The translations under genes and the position numbers were made by a program. Of a stretch of 64,000 nucleotides of DNA, positions 21,051 to 30,263 are shown in pieces. The DNA is taken from assembly GCF_002157835.1 (NCBI RefSeq), contig NZ_CP020809.1:5332001-5396000 (forward strand), in the 5' to 3' direction. The notes beneath the pieces are model-generated. The model had not been told where the DNA came from. It did not search any database and saw only the letters and a list, made by a program, of their open reading frames with translations. The number at the start of each line of letters is the position of its first letter. Positions within the stretch are counted from its first letter, which is position 1. This DNA comes from Mycobacterium dioxanotrophicus (GTDB taxonomy: Bacteria > Actinomycetota > Actinomycetes > Mycobacteriales > Mycobacteriaceae).

Positions 21051-22367
21051 TCAGAACTGCCCGCAGTTGGGCGCCGTCGGTATTCCGTTGAACCGGTCGG
21101 CGATCCACTGCATGGCCGCTTCGCCGTCGACCAGCATCGGCAGCGCGTGGTTGATCACCAGCTTGTTGAGGAACGGAGGTTCCTCGTTGGTGCGGAACTC
21201 CACGTCGGCACCCTTGTCACACCAGTCCCGGCCCAACTGATTGGCCGCCGTCCAGGGCACCAGCGGGTCGTAGCGGTTGCTGTTGATCAGCACCGGAGCG
21301 TCGGGGCGGTAGCGGCCGATCTTCTGCAGGTCGAACAGGCCGCTGAACGGCTCCTCGTTGACCAGTTGGTGGATGTCTTCGGTGAAGTACGGCTGCAGAT
21401 GCCGGAACATGAACTTTGCGATGGTCTCGGCGATGCATTGTCCGGCCACCTTGTTGAGCAGGTCTTCCCCGCGGGGAGTGAGCTTGTCGTGAATCGCCTG
21501 CGCTGCTTCGGGATACGCTTGCAGAACTCCGTTGATGGCGTACCCGACCACGCCGACTAGGGCACTGCCGTCGGCGTAGGGGAACAGTTCCTTCAGGTCG
21601 GCGGGTGGCGCGCCCGCGTAGGTGCCAACCACGTGGAGGTCCGGCGCGTAGGAGGCAGCCAGCTCGGCCGCCGACGCGGCTGCGCCGCCGCCCTGGGAGT
21701 AGCCCCAAAATGCCACGGGCCCATGGGGATCCAGCGATGTGCCGGGAAGTTTGAGAGCTGCGCGTCCCGCGTCGAGCATGGCGTTGCCCTCTGCGACGCG
21801 GTTGACGTAGGTGTGCAGGCCCGGCGTTCCCAGTCCCTGATAGTCCGTCATCACGATGGCGAAACCGCGGGCCACCATGGTCGCGACGAACAGCTCCTCG
21901 TAGTTGAAGGCGATATCCAGCCACGGCGACCAGTGGATGCCCTGATTGAACTGCCGCGACGGCGCACACTGGTCACCCTGCCCCTGAGTGCCGGGACCGT
22001 AGACGATCAGCGGCCGCGGCCCCTTGCCGGGCCAGTCGTTCTGGGGCTCGAAGTAGGTGCCCGTCACGGCCATCGGGTTTCCCCGAGAATCGGTGCTGCG
22101 GTACATGATTCGCGTGCCGGCGGCCATGATCGCACCGAGCTGCCCGGACGGTTCCAGCACCAACCGGGACGGCTCGGTGCGAATCAGGTCTCCGGGCGCG
22201 CCGGGTGGCAGCGGGTCGGGTGGAGTGTAGAACTCGGCGTACTGATCTTCGTTGAAGATCGGGTCATGGTTGCGCAGGGTCGGGTCGGGGTCGGCGTGCG
22301 CTCGCGGTATCACACCCACACTTCCGAAAAGCAGCAGCACGCACAAAGCCCCCCACAGCCGACGCAT
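21051..22367 (-). CDS. Secreted LIP-family lipase
   Basis: 438 aa secretory lipase (LIP family, PF03583 type). The N-terminal signal peptide is MRRLWGALCVLLLFGSVGVIPRAHA. The catalytic elbow is GYSQGGGAA; Asp in NRYDPLVP and His in NHALPM complete a plausible triad. The ATG at 22367 is chosen because it begins the signal peptide; the frame extends upstream to 22439 without reason. A TAACCT hexamer 8 nt before the ATG suggests leaderless expression. The likely role is hydrolysis of host or environmental acyl esters. Confidence 0.87.
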   Translation of the reverse strand: MRRLWGALCVLLLFGSVGVIPRAHADPDPTLRNHDPIFNEDQYAEFYTPPDPLPPGAPGDLIRTEPSRLVLEPSGQLGAIMAAGTRIMYRSTDSRGNPMAVTGTYFEPQNDWPGKGPRPLIVYGPGTQGQGDQCAPSRQFNQGIHWSPWLDIAFNYEELFVATMVARGFAIVMTDYQGLGTPGLHTYVNRVAEGNAMLDAGRAALKLPGTSLDPHGPVAFWGYSQGGGAAASAAELAASYAPDLHVVGTYAGAPPADLKELFPYADGSALVGVVGYAINGVLQAYPEAAQAIHDKLTPRGEDLLNKVAGQCIAETIAKFMFRHLQPYFTEDIHQLVNEEPFSGLFDLQKIGRYRPDAPVLINSNRYDPLVPWTAANQLGRDWCDKGADVEFRTNEEPPFLNKLVINHALPMLVDGEAAMQWIADRFNGIPTAPNCGQF

Positions 22368-22457
22368 GGTCGGCAAGGTTAACAGATCAGCCTGCAGATG
22401 TAATGACCGTGCATGGCCGGCGGCGCCCATGTGCGGCACCGCCGGCCTGCGGCACCG

Positions 22458-23921
22458 TCAGTCGACCGTGGTGTCGTTCAGTTCAGCACGGAACTTGGCT
22501 TCGCGGGCGACGTGCGTGGGCCGACGCCGCAGCACGGACCAGGCGATGCCGAGCACGATGAACCACACCGGGGTGACCAGCAGCGCGTGCAGGGTGTCGG
22601 GCTTCTGGGTGAACGCCCACACCAGGAACACGAAGAACGCCAGCACCACGTAGCACATCGCGATGCCGCCGGGCATCTTGAACTTCGACGCCTCGTGCAG
22701 GTGCGGCCGCCTCCGGCGGTACACCAGGTAGCTGCTCAGGATGATCGTCCAAACGAAGATGAAGCACAGCGACGAGATGGTGGTGACGATGGTGAACGCC
22801 TCGATGATCGAGTCACCGACGGCCACCATCACCACACCGGCCAGCAGGAACACGCCCGAGAGGAACAGTGCGTTGGCGGGCACCCGTCGCGAGGTCAGCT
22901 TGCCGAATCGGCTTGGCGCATCGCCTTCCTGGGCCAGGCCGTAGACCATCCGCGAGGTGGAGTAGATGCCGGAGTTGGCCGACGAGGTCGCCGAGGTGAG
23001 CACCACGAAGTTGATCACCGAGGCCGCGATGCCCAGGCCGGCGAGGCTGAACATCGCGACGAACGGGCTGCGGTCGGCGCTGATCTCGCGCCACGGGGTG
23101 ACCGAGATGATGACGGCCAGCGCGGCGACGTAGAACAGCATCACGCGCACCGGGATCGAGTTGATGGCCTTCGGCAGGTTGCGCTCGGGGTTCTTGGCCT
23201 CGGCCGCGGTGGTGCCGACCAGTTCGATGCCGACGAACGCGAACGTGGCGATCTGGAAGCCGGCCACGAATCCCATTGGGCCGGTGGGGAAGAACCCGCC
23301 GTCATTCCACAGGTTGGCGAAACTGGCGTGGGCTCCACCGGGAGCCTGGAAGTGGTTGAGCACCATCACCAGACCGACCACGATCAACGCGCCGATCGCG
23401 ACGATCTTGATCAGCGCGAACCAGAATTCGGTTTCCCCGAACGCCTTCACAGTCGGCAGGTTCAACCCGATGAGCAGGACCACCGCGGCCAGCGCCGGGA
23501 TCCACAGCGGCAGGTCGCGCCACCAGTACTGCACGTAGCCGGAGATCGCCACGACGTCGGCGACCCCGGTGACGATCCAGCAGAACCAGTACGTCCAGCC
23601 GGTGAAGAAACCAGCCCACGGACCGAGCAGGTCAGCGGCGAAATCCGCGAACGACTTGTAGTGCAGGTTCGACAGCAGCAGCTCGCCCATCGCCCGCATG
23701 ACGAAGAAGAGCATGAAGCCGATGATCATGTACACGAAGATCACCGACGGGCCCGCCAGGCTGATGGTCTTGCCGGAGCCCATGAACAGCCCGGTGCCGA
23801 TCGCGCCACCGATGGCGATCAACTGGATATGGCGGTTGGAGAGCTGGCGCGAGAGCTGCGGCTCGCCGGACGACAGATTTGGTTGCGCTACTGGAACAGT
23901 CAGATCATTGGATTGGGTCAC
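22458..23921 (-). CDS. Amino-acid permease, CycA-type, under a glycine riboswitch
   Basis: 487 aa APC/AAT-family permease with 12 hydrophobic helices. The signature is near the N-terminus: RQLSNRHIQLIAIGGAIGTGLFMGSGKTI, with the later motif PERNLPKAINSIPVRVMLFYVAAL. The sequence fits D-serine/D-alanine/glycine transporters (CycA). The GTG at 23921 has a GAGGA ribosome-binding site 5 nt upstream. A tandem glycine riboswitch occupies the leader immediately upstream, strong evidence that glycine is a substrate or effector. Import of D-Ala/D-cycloserine is known for CycA and may apply here. Confidence 0.9.
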   Translation of the reverse strand: MTQSNDLTVPVAQPNLSSGEPQLSRQLSNRHIQLIAIGGAIGTGLFMGSGKTISLAGPSVIFVYMIIGFMLFFVMRAMGELLLSNLHYKSFADFAADLLGPWAGFFTGWTYWFCWIVTGVADVVAISGYVQYWWRDLPLWIPALAAVVLLIGLNLPTVKAFGETEFWFALIKIVAIGALIVVGLVMVLNHFQAPGGAHASFANLWNDGGFFPTGPMGFVAGFQIATFAFVGIELVGTTAAEAKNPERNLPKAINSIPVRVMLFYVAALAVIISVTPWREISADRSPFVAMFSLAGLGIAASVINFVVLTSATSSANSGIYSTSRMVYGLAQEGDAPSRFGKLTSRRVPANALFLSGVFLLAGVVMVAVGDSIIEAFTIVTTISSLCFIFVWTIILSSYLVYRRRRPHLHEASKFKMPGGIAMCYVVLAFFVFLVWAFTQKPDTLHALLVTPVWFIVLGIAWSVLRRRPTHVAREAKFRAELNDTTVD

Positions 23922-23966
23922 AACATCCTCAGGGATCAGGCGCGATGGAGAGCGCGGACTATGGCG

Positions 23967-24181
23967 CCTCCCCGACTCTGTCCATTGGACCTGAGAGTTT
24001 TCACGAACCGCCGACTGAGTCGTGCGACGGTCCGCTTGCCCCTTCGGTGAGCCAAACCGGTAGTGGTTGACTGCTTTCCAGAGGTGCCTAGTCGCGGCGG
24101 TATCGATTGCCTGAGAGATTCCCGGGGAGGATTTGCTCCTGCGGCGCCCGCCCACTGGATGGGGGTGGGACTCTCCCGCCA
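23967..24181 (-). ncRNA. Tandem glycine riboswitch upstream of the permease
   Basis: Read on the minus strand, aptamer 1 starts with GCGGGAGAG at about 24179 and contains CGCCGCAGGAGCAA, CTCTCAGGCA and CTCTGGAAAGC. Aptamer 2 follows with ACCGAAGGGGCAAG, AACTCTCAGGTCCAATGGACAGAG. These are the conserved internal blocks of the two glycine-binding domains, in order. The element ends about 45 nt before the permease GTG, leaving room for a translational or transcriptional switch. In many bacteria this riboswitch controls gcvT; here it drives a transporter. Confidence 0.9.
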
Positions 24182-24324
24182 CGCCTCAACGGCGTCTTGA
24201 GTTGTGAGCCACTTCAACCTCGAAGTGTGCCGCGCGTCACTCTATCCGCCGAACCCGGGTTGCGCAATCGGGCACCGCCCGACCCCGGCGTCGGGGCACC
24301 AGCGGGTGCGCGAAACCACCGACA

Positions 24325-24358
24325 AAATCGCCCAAACCCGAAGGGGTTTGGGCGATTT
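24325..24358. terminator. Terminator after ahcY
   Basis: A perfect 15-bp stem (24325-24339 with 24344-24358) has a 4-nt loop; on the minus strand it is followed by TTTTG. It lies 20 nt after the ahcY stop. The interval 24182-24324 between it and the riboswitch shows no gene and should carry the permease promoter. Confidence 0.8.
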
Positions 24359-24377
24359 CGTATCGACTCCGGCTATC

Positions 24378-25835
<1,458 letters not shown>

Positions 25836-25972
25836 GTAGAGCCCTCTTTCAGTCGTGATTGCTTGCCAGCACACGGGTGCGCGCACGGCGCGACGCCACA
25901 TGCAGATACCTCTAGCCTGCGGGCTCGCGGGACAGGCGCTCATGCGGTTTTACTGCGGCGGCGCTCTGACAG

Positions 25973-26593
25973 CTAAGGGGTATCTATCACACCGTAGCGC
26001 TCAGCGAATGGCGTCATGAGTCGGGCCAGGTCACCGGCCACATCATGATCAGCTTCCGGCGGCATGGACACGTAGCTCATCGCCAGTCGCACGATCGCGC
26101 GGGCCAGCACCCCGGCGTCCTGATCGCTCGCCTTCATCCAGCTGTTCTGGAACGTCCCCGTCAGCCGGTCCGAGCACCGGCTGATGATGGGGCCGCTGCC
26201 GGTGGTGATGATCTGCAGCAGGTCGGGTTTGGACGCTCCGGTGAGCAACGAGGTCACCAGCGGATCGGCGGCCGACTCGGCGAAGAACGCCCGGAAGCCC
26301 TCCAGGAACGCCGCATGCACCTCGCCGACGTTGTGGTTGATGGCCTCGTCCACCGCGTCCACCAGCCTGTCGGCGAGCCGCATCGCGTACCCCTCGGCCA
26401 GCCCCTGCCGGGAGCCGAACTCGTTGTAGATGGTCTGACGGCTGATGCCGGCCGCGGTGGCCACGTGCGACAGCGTGATCGCCGACCAGTCCCGCGTCAG
26501 CAGCAGCTCGCGCATGCCGTCGAGAATCGAGTCGCGCAGCAGCACCCTGGACGCCTCGGCGTACGGGATGCGCCTGTCACTCGGTCGACTCAC
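25973..26593 (-). CDS. TetR-family regulator of the alkane hydroxylase operon (AlkX-like)
   Basis: 206 aa TetR-type repressor. The N-terminal helix-turn-helix is DSILDGMRELLLTRDWSAITLSHVATAAGISRQTIYNEFGSRQGLAEGYA; the C-terminal ligand domain is variable. Position after alkB-rubA-rubB on the same strand matches Rv3249c, and in related actinobacteria this gene (alkX/alkU) represses the alkane operon. The likely operator is the nested dyad at 28589-28633 ahead of alkB. A GTG at 26593 is the probable start; the frame continues upstream to 26818 but no other start is better. Confidence 0.85.
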   Translation of the reverse strand: MSRPSDRRIPYAEASRVLLRDSILDGMRELLLTRDWSAITLSHVATAAGISRQTIYNEFGSRQGLAEGYAMRLADRLVDAVDEAINHNVGEVHAAFLEGFRAFFAESAADPLVTSLLTGASKPDLLQIITTGSGPIISRCSDRLTGTFQNSWMKASDQDAGVLARAIVRLAMSYVSMPPEADHDVAGDLARLMTPFAERYGVIDTP

Positions 26594-26667
26594 ACGCGCG
26601 ACTCTAATCGCTCCCGGCGCCGCAATCGGGCTTCCCGCAGTTCCCGTCGTGCTGATCCGCGCTGCGG

Positions 26668-26886
26668 TCACGGTCGGGCGATCTCCATCATCTCGAAGTC
26701 GGACTTGGCAGCGCCACAGTCGGGGCAGCTCCAGTCGTCCGGGATGTCGTCCCAGCGGGTCCCCGGGGCGATACCGTCCTCGGGCCAGCCCTTCTCCTCG
26801 TCGTATTCGAATCCACACTGCACACAGACGAACAGCTTGTATGGCTCTGTGCTGGTCGGCTCCTCGCGCAAGCGCTCGTCGGTCAT
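26668..26886 (-). CDS. rubB: Rubredoxin (AlkG2 type)
   Basis: 72 aa one-iron electron carrier for AlkB. Two CxxC knuckles are present (CVQCGFEY and [12 protein letters not shown]) with the classic linker [28 protein letters not shown]; the AKSDFE ending is typical of AlkG2 rubredoxins that transfer electrons to the hydroxylase. The ATG at 26886 overlaps the rubA stop and follows AGGAG. The N-terminal 14 residues ([14 protein letters not shown]) are encoded by a copy of the short dispersed repeat that is also amplified in alkB. Confidence 0.93.
   Translation of the reverse strand: MTDERLREEPTSTEPYKLFVCVQCGFEYDEEKGWPEDGIAPGTRWDDIPDDWSCPDCGAAKSDFEMMEIARP
26860..26880 (-). repeat. Copy of the 21-bp operon-junction repeat (rubB start)
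   Basis: GACGAGCGCTTGCGCGAGGAG in sense with rubB, read as DERLREE just after the start codon. Same element as at 27061-27322, 39618-39638, 55416-55436 and 62499-62519. Confidence 0.8.
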
Positions 26887-27056
26887 TTCGTCACTCCTAT
26901 TTCCTCGAAATCGACTTTCTCGCGCACCGCACAGTCCGGGCAGCACCAGTCATCAGGTACCTGGTCCCACGGTGTGCCTGCCGGGAATCCTTCCCGCGGC
27001 GCGCCCTTGGCCTCGTCGTAGGTGTAGCCGCATCCGGGGCATGTGTAGGCGCTCAC
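26883..27056 (-). CDS. rubA: Rubredoxin (AlkG1 type)
   Basis: 57 aa rubredoxin between alkB and rubB. CxxC knuckles are CPGCGYTY and CCPDC, with the linker [23 protein letters not shown]. The Cys-Cys-Pro ending and loss of the AKSDFE motif are features of AlkG1-type rubredoxins, which are less competent electron donors to AlkB. The GTG at 27056 overlaps the alkB stop by 4 nt, and its TGA overlaps the rubB ATG by 4 nt, so alkB-rubA-rubB are coupled. Confidence 0.92.
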   Translation of the reverse strand: MSAYTCPGCGYTYDEAKGAPREGFPAGTPWDQVPDDWCCPDCAVREKVDFEEIGVTK

Positions 27057-28549
27057 GCTCCAGCCCTCGGTTCCTCGCGCAAGCGCTCGTCAGCAGCCCT
27101 CGGTTCCTCGCGCAAGCGCTCGTCAGCAGCCCTCGGTTCCTCGCGCAAGCGCTCGTCAGCAGCCCTCGGTTCCTCGCGCAAGCGCTCGTCAGCAGCCCTC
27201 GGTTCCTCGCGCAAGCGCTCGTCAGCAGCCCTCGGTTCCTCGCGCAAGCGCTCGTCAGCAGCCCTCGGTTCCTCGCGCAAGCGCTCGTCAGCAGCCCTCG
27301 GTTCCTCGCGCAAGCGCTCGTCAGAGACTCCGTAACGGGCCAACACCTTCTCGCGCAACCGCGGCTGGATGTTCACCCGCGTGATGTCGCCGTCGTAGTG
27401 CTCGAGCACGCGGTGATCCATCAACTTGCGCCACAGCGGTGGCAGGTAGGTCAGCCCGATCAGCGTCGCGTAGCCACTGGGCAGGTTCGGCGCACCGTCG
27501 ATGCTGCGCAGGGTCTGGTACCGCCGGGTCGGGTTGGCGTGGTGGTCGCTGTGACGCTGCAGGTGGTACAGGAACAGGTTGGTCACGATGTGGTCGGAGT
27601 TCCAGCTGTGCACCGGGGCGCAGCGCTCGTAGCGACCGCTGGGGGTCTTCTGCCGCAGCAGGCCGTAGTGCTCCAGGTAGTTGACCGACTCCAGCAGGCT
27701 GAACCCGTAGATGGCCTGGACGATGACGAACGGGATGAGCGCCGGACCGAACACCGCGATCAGGATGCCGAAGAACACCACCGACATCGCCCATGCGTTG
27801 AGCACATCGTTGGACCAGTGCCACGGCGACTTGTTCATCCGGCGCAGTCGCTGCGCCTCGAGCTCCCACGAGGACCGCAGGCTGCCGAATACGCTGCGCG
27901 GCAAGAACTCCCAGAACGTCTCGCCGAACCGGGCCGACGCCGGATCCTCCGGGGTGGCGACCCGCACGTGGTGACCACGGTTGTGCTCGATGTAGAAGTG
28001 GCCGTAGAAGGTCTGTGCCAGGGTGATCTTCGACAACCAGCGCTCCAGCGAGTCACGCTTGTGCCCCATCTCGTGTGCGGTGTTGATGCCCACCCCTCCG
28101 AGCACACCCACCGACAACGCCACGCCGATCTTGCCGAGCCAGCCCAGCCCACCTTCGAACCCGAGCCAGCTCAGGTTGGACGCGGTGAACAGGTACGCAC
28201 CCAGGATCACGCTCGCGTACTGGAACGGGATGTAGACGTAGGTGCAGTACCGGTAGTACTTGTCGTTCTCCAGCCGCTCCATCACCTCATCGGGCGGGTT
28301 CTGCCCGTCGGGACCGAACCGCAGGTCCAGCACCGGTAGCAGCACGTAGAGCAGGACCGGGCCGATCCACAACGGCAGCTGTGCCGCCGTGTGCCAACCC
28401 GCCTGGTTGACCGCCCAGACGATGGGCAGCATCACAAACAGGGCGGTGGGGGCGATCAGCCCCATCAACCACAGGTACCGCTTCTTGTCTCGCCACTGCA
28501 CCTCCGCGACCTGTGCGCCGTCGGATAGGGCTGAGCTGTCTATCGCCAC
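27053..28549 (-). CDS. alkB: Alkane 1-monooxygenase AlkB with a repeat-derived C-terminal tail
   Basis: 498 aa integral-membrane non-haem di-iron alkane hydroxylase, oxidising medium/long n-alkanes at the terminal carbon. The histidine boxes are HEMGHK, EHNRGHH and LQRHSDHH, with the family motif NYLEHYG. Relatives are about 400-420 aa; this protein has about 88 extra residues, eight in-frame copies of [11 protein letters not shown] followed by GA and the stop. The tail comes from amplification of a short repeat that elsewhere lies between genes. The GTG at 28549 follows a GGAGG ribosome-binding site. It is first in the alkB-rubA-rubB-tetR operon (Rv3252c-Rv3249c order). Confidence 0.96.
   Translation of the reverse strand: MAIDSSALSDGAQVAEVQWRDKKRYLWLMGLIAPTALFVMLPIVWAVNQAGWHTAAQLPLWIGPVLLYVLLPVLDLRFGPDGQNPPDEVMERLENDKYYRYCTYVYIPFQYASVILGAYLFTASNLSWLGFEGGLGWLGKIGVALSVGVLGGVGINTAHEMGHKRDSLERWLSKITLAQTFYGHFYIEHNRGHHVRVATPEDPASARFGETFWEFLPRSVFGSLRSSWELEAQRLRRMNKSPWHWSNDVLNAWAMSVVFFGILIAVFGPALIPFVIVQAIYGFSLLESVNYLEHYGLLRQKTPSGRYERCAPVHSWNSDHIVTNLFLYHLQRHSDHHANPTRRYQTLRSIDGAPNLPSGYATLIGLTYLPPLWRKLMDHRVLEHYDGDITRVNIQPRLREKVLARYGVSDERLREEPRAADERLREEPRAADERLREEPRAADERLREEPRAADERLREEPRAADERLREEPRAADERLREEPRAADERLREEPRAGA
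27061..27322. repeat. 33-bp minisatellite, eight units, in frame in alkB
   Basis: Eight tandem 33-bp units; the core (on the plus strand TCCTCGCGCAAGCGCTCGTC) begins at 27072 and recurs every 33 nt to 27303-27322. Each unit adds 11 residues ([11 protein letters not shown]) to AlkB. The units are essentially identical, so the array is young and probably variable between strains. Confidence 0.95.
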
Positions 28550-28588
28550 GTCATACCTCCTTGTGTGAGAGCGATCACTGCAATGACT

Positions 28589-28633
28589 TGACTATAGATG
28601 GCTATATGTCGCCTGTCTAGACATACATAGTCA
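28589..28633. promoter_or_regulatory. Nested palindromic operator upstream of alkB
   Basis: Outer dyad TGACTAT (28589-28595) / ATAGTCA (28627-28633), inner dyad TATGTC (28605-28610) / GACATA (28620-28625), and a perfect 10-bp palindrome TGTCTAGACA (28614-28623). The segment is AT-rich against a GC-rich background and lies 40-85 nt upstream of the alkB start. It is the best candidate for the TetR operator and the alkB promoter. Confidence 0.6.
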
Positions 28634-28666
28634 TTTTGTAAAGCACTCTGGCCGTCGACGCGCAAA

Positions 28667-28703
28667 CAGAAGGGCGATACCGCAACGCGGTATCGCCCTT
28701 CTG
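28667..28703. terminator. Terminator after the cationic amino-acid permease
   Basis: A perfect 17-bp stem (28667-28683 with 28687-28703) has a 3-nt loop. On the minus strand it is followed by TTTG. It lies 26 nt after the permease stop. Confidence 0.8.
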
Positions 28704-28728
28704 TCGCTGCCGGGCGCCCGGCGATGGA

Positions 28729-30201
28729 CTACCTCGTGGCGGCGGACTCCCGCTGCCCGAGCACCGAGTGCCTGCGCCCGTACAGCGCGTACACGACAAG
28801 CCCGATGGCCATCCAGATCAGGAACCGGATCCAGGTCAGCCCGGTCAGGTTGAGCATCAGCCATCCACAGGCCGCGATCGCGGCGATGGGCAGCACCGGC
28901 ACCAACGGCGTCCGGAAACCCCGCGGCAGATCCGGACGGGTCCGCCGCAACACGATGACCCCGGCCGAGACCAGCACGAAGGCGAACAGCGTGCCGATGT
29001 TCACCATCTCCTCGAGCTTGCCCATCGGGAAGATCGTCGCGGCGATGGCGACCAGCACGCCGACGATCACTGTGATCCGTACCGGCGTGCCCTGCGGGCT
29101 GGTCCTGGCCAACCGGCGCGGCATGAGACCGTCCCGGGACATCGCGAACAGCACCCGGGTCTGCCCGAGCATCAGCACGATCACCACCGTCGTCAGTCCG
29201 GCCAGCGCCCCGACCGAGATGACCTTGGCAGCCCAGTGCACGCCGTTGGCCGCGAACGCCGTCGCCAGGTTCGCCGAATGGCCGTCGGAGCCGCGCAGCT
29301 CCCGGTAGGACACCATCCCCGAGAGCACGATGGCCACCGCCACGTAGAGCACCGTCACGATCCCCAGCGAGCCGAGGATGCCCCGCGGCACGTCGCGCTG
29401 CGGATTCTTGGTCTCCTCCGCCGTGGTGGCGACGATGTCGAAGCCGATGAAGGCAAAGAACACGATCGACGCCCCAGCCAGCACGCCGTACCAGCCGAAG
29501 TGGCTGCCGGTCGCACCGGTGATCAAGGAGAACAGCGACTGGTCGGCACCGCTGCCGCCGGTACCGGTCTCCGCGGGCGGGATGAACGGCGAATAATTTT
29601 GCGGCTTGATGTAGAACGCTCCGACGACGACCACCAGCAACACCACCGCCACCTTGATGACGGTGATCACCAGACTCACTTCCGCCGACAGTTTGGTGCC
29701 GCGTGCCAGCAGCAGTGTCACCACGGCGACGATCAGCAGGGCGCCCCAGTCCACCTCGAATCCGCCGATGCTCAGCGTGCCGCCGCCGAAGCCGAACACC
29801 GTCCCGAGGTAACTGGACCAGCCTTTGGCTACCACCGCCGCGGCCACCGCGAATTCCAGGATGAGATCCCAGCCGATCACCCACGCGATGAATTCACCGA
29901 AGGTGGCATAGGAAAACGTGTACGCGCTGCCGGCAACCGGAAGGGTCGATGCGAACTCGGCGTAACACAGCGCAGCCAATCCACATGCGATTGCGGCGAT
30001 GATGAATGAGATCGAAATCGCCGGACCCGTGAGGCTACCCGCGGTCGACGCCGTGATGGTGAAGATGCCTGCCCCGATCACCACCGAGACGCCGAACACG
30101 GTCAGATCCCACCAGGTCAAGTCTTTGCGTAATCGCGTCGACGGCTCGTCGGTGTCAGCTATCGACTGTTCGACGGACTTGGTCCGCCACCGTGAGGCCA
30201 T
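28729..30201 (-). CDS. Cationic amino-acid transporter-type permease (Rv3253c-like)
   Basis: 490 aa APC-superfamily permease of the CAT/YfnA group with 12 or more hydrophobic helices. The signature RKDLTWWDLTVFGVSVVIGAGIFTIT and the mid-protein motif AFIGFDIVATTAEETKNPQRDVPRGILGSL are typical. The ATG at 30201 is chosen because AGAGG sits 12 nt upstream; a GTG four codons earlier is too close to it. It is divergent from the FAD oxidoreductase gene across 62 bp. Substrate not determinable from sequence. Confidence 0.9.
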   Translation of the reverse strand: MASRWRTKSVEQSIADTDEPSTRLRKDLTWWDLTVFGVSVVIGAGIFTITASTAGSLTGPAISISFIIAAIACGLAALCYAEFASTLPVAGSAYTFSYATFGEFIAWVIGWDLILEFAVAAAVVAKGWSSYLGTVFGFGGGTLSIGGFEVDWGALLIVAVVTLLLARGTKLSAEVSLVITVIKVAVVLLVVVVGAFYIKPQNYSPFIPPAETGTGGSGADQSLFSLITGATGSHFGWYGVLAGASIVFFAFIGFDIVATTAEETKNPQRDVPRGILGSLGIVTVLYVAVAIVLSGMVSYRELRGSDGHSANLATAFAANGVHWAAKVISVGALAGLTTVVIVLMLGQTRVLFAMSRDGLMPRRLARTSPQGTPVRITVIVGVLVAIAATIFPMGKLEEMVNIGTLFAFVLVSAGVIVLRRTRPDLPRGFRTPLVPVLPIAAIAACGWLMLNLTGLTWIRFLIWMAIGLVVYALYGRRHSVLGQRESAATR

Positions 30202-30263
30202 AATTGACGCCACCTCTCATCGTTGACCCGATCTGGGGATTGAATCCATTACTGTCGACACCG

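Noticed and set aside
25836-25972. Possible SAH riboswitch in front of ahcY
   Set aside because: The conserved core blocks of SAH riboswitches could not be found on the minus strand.
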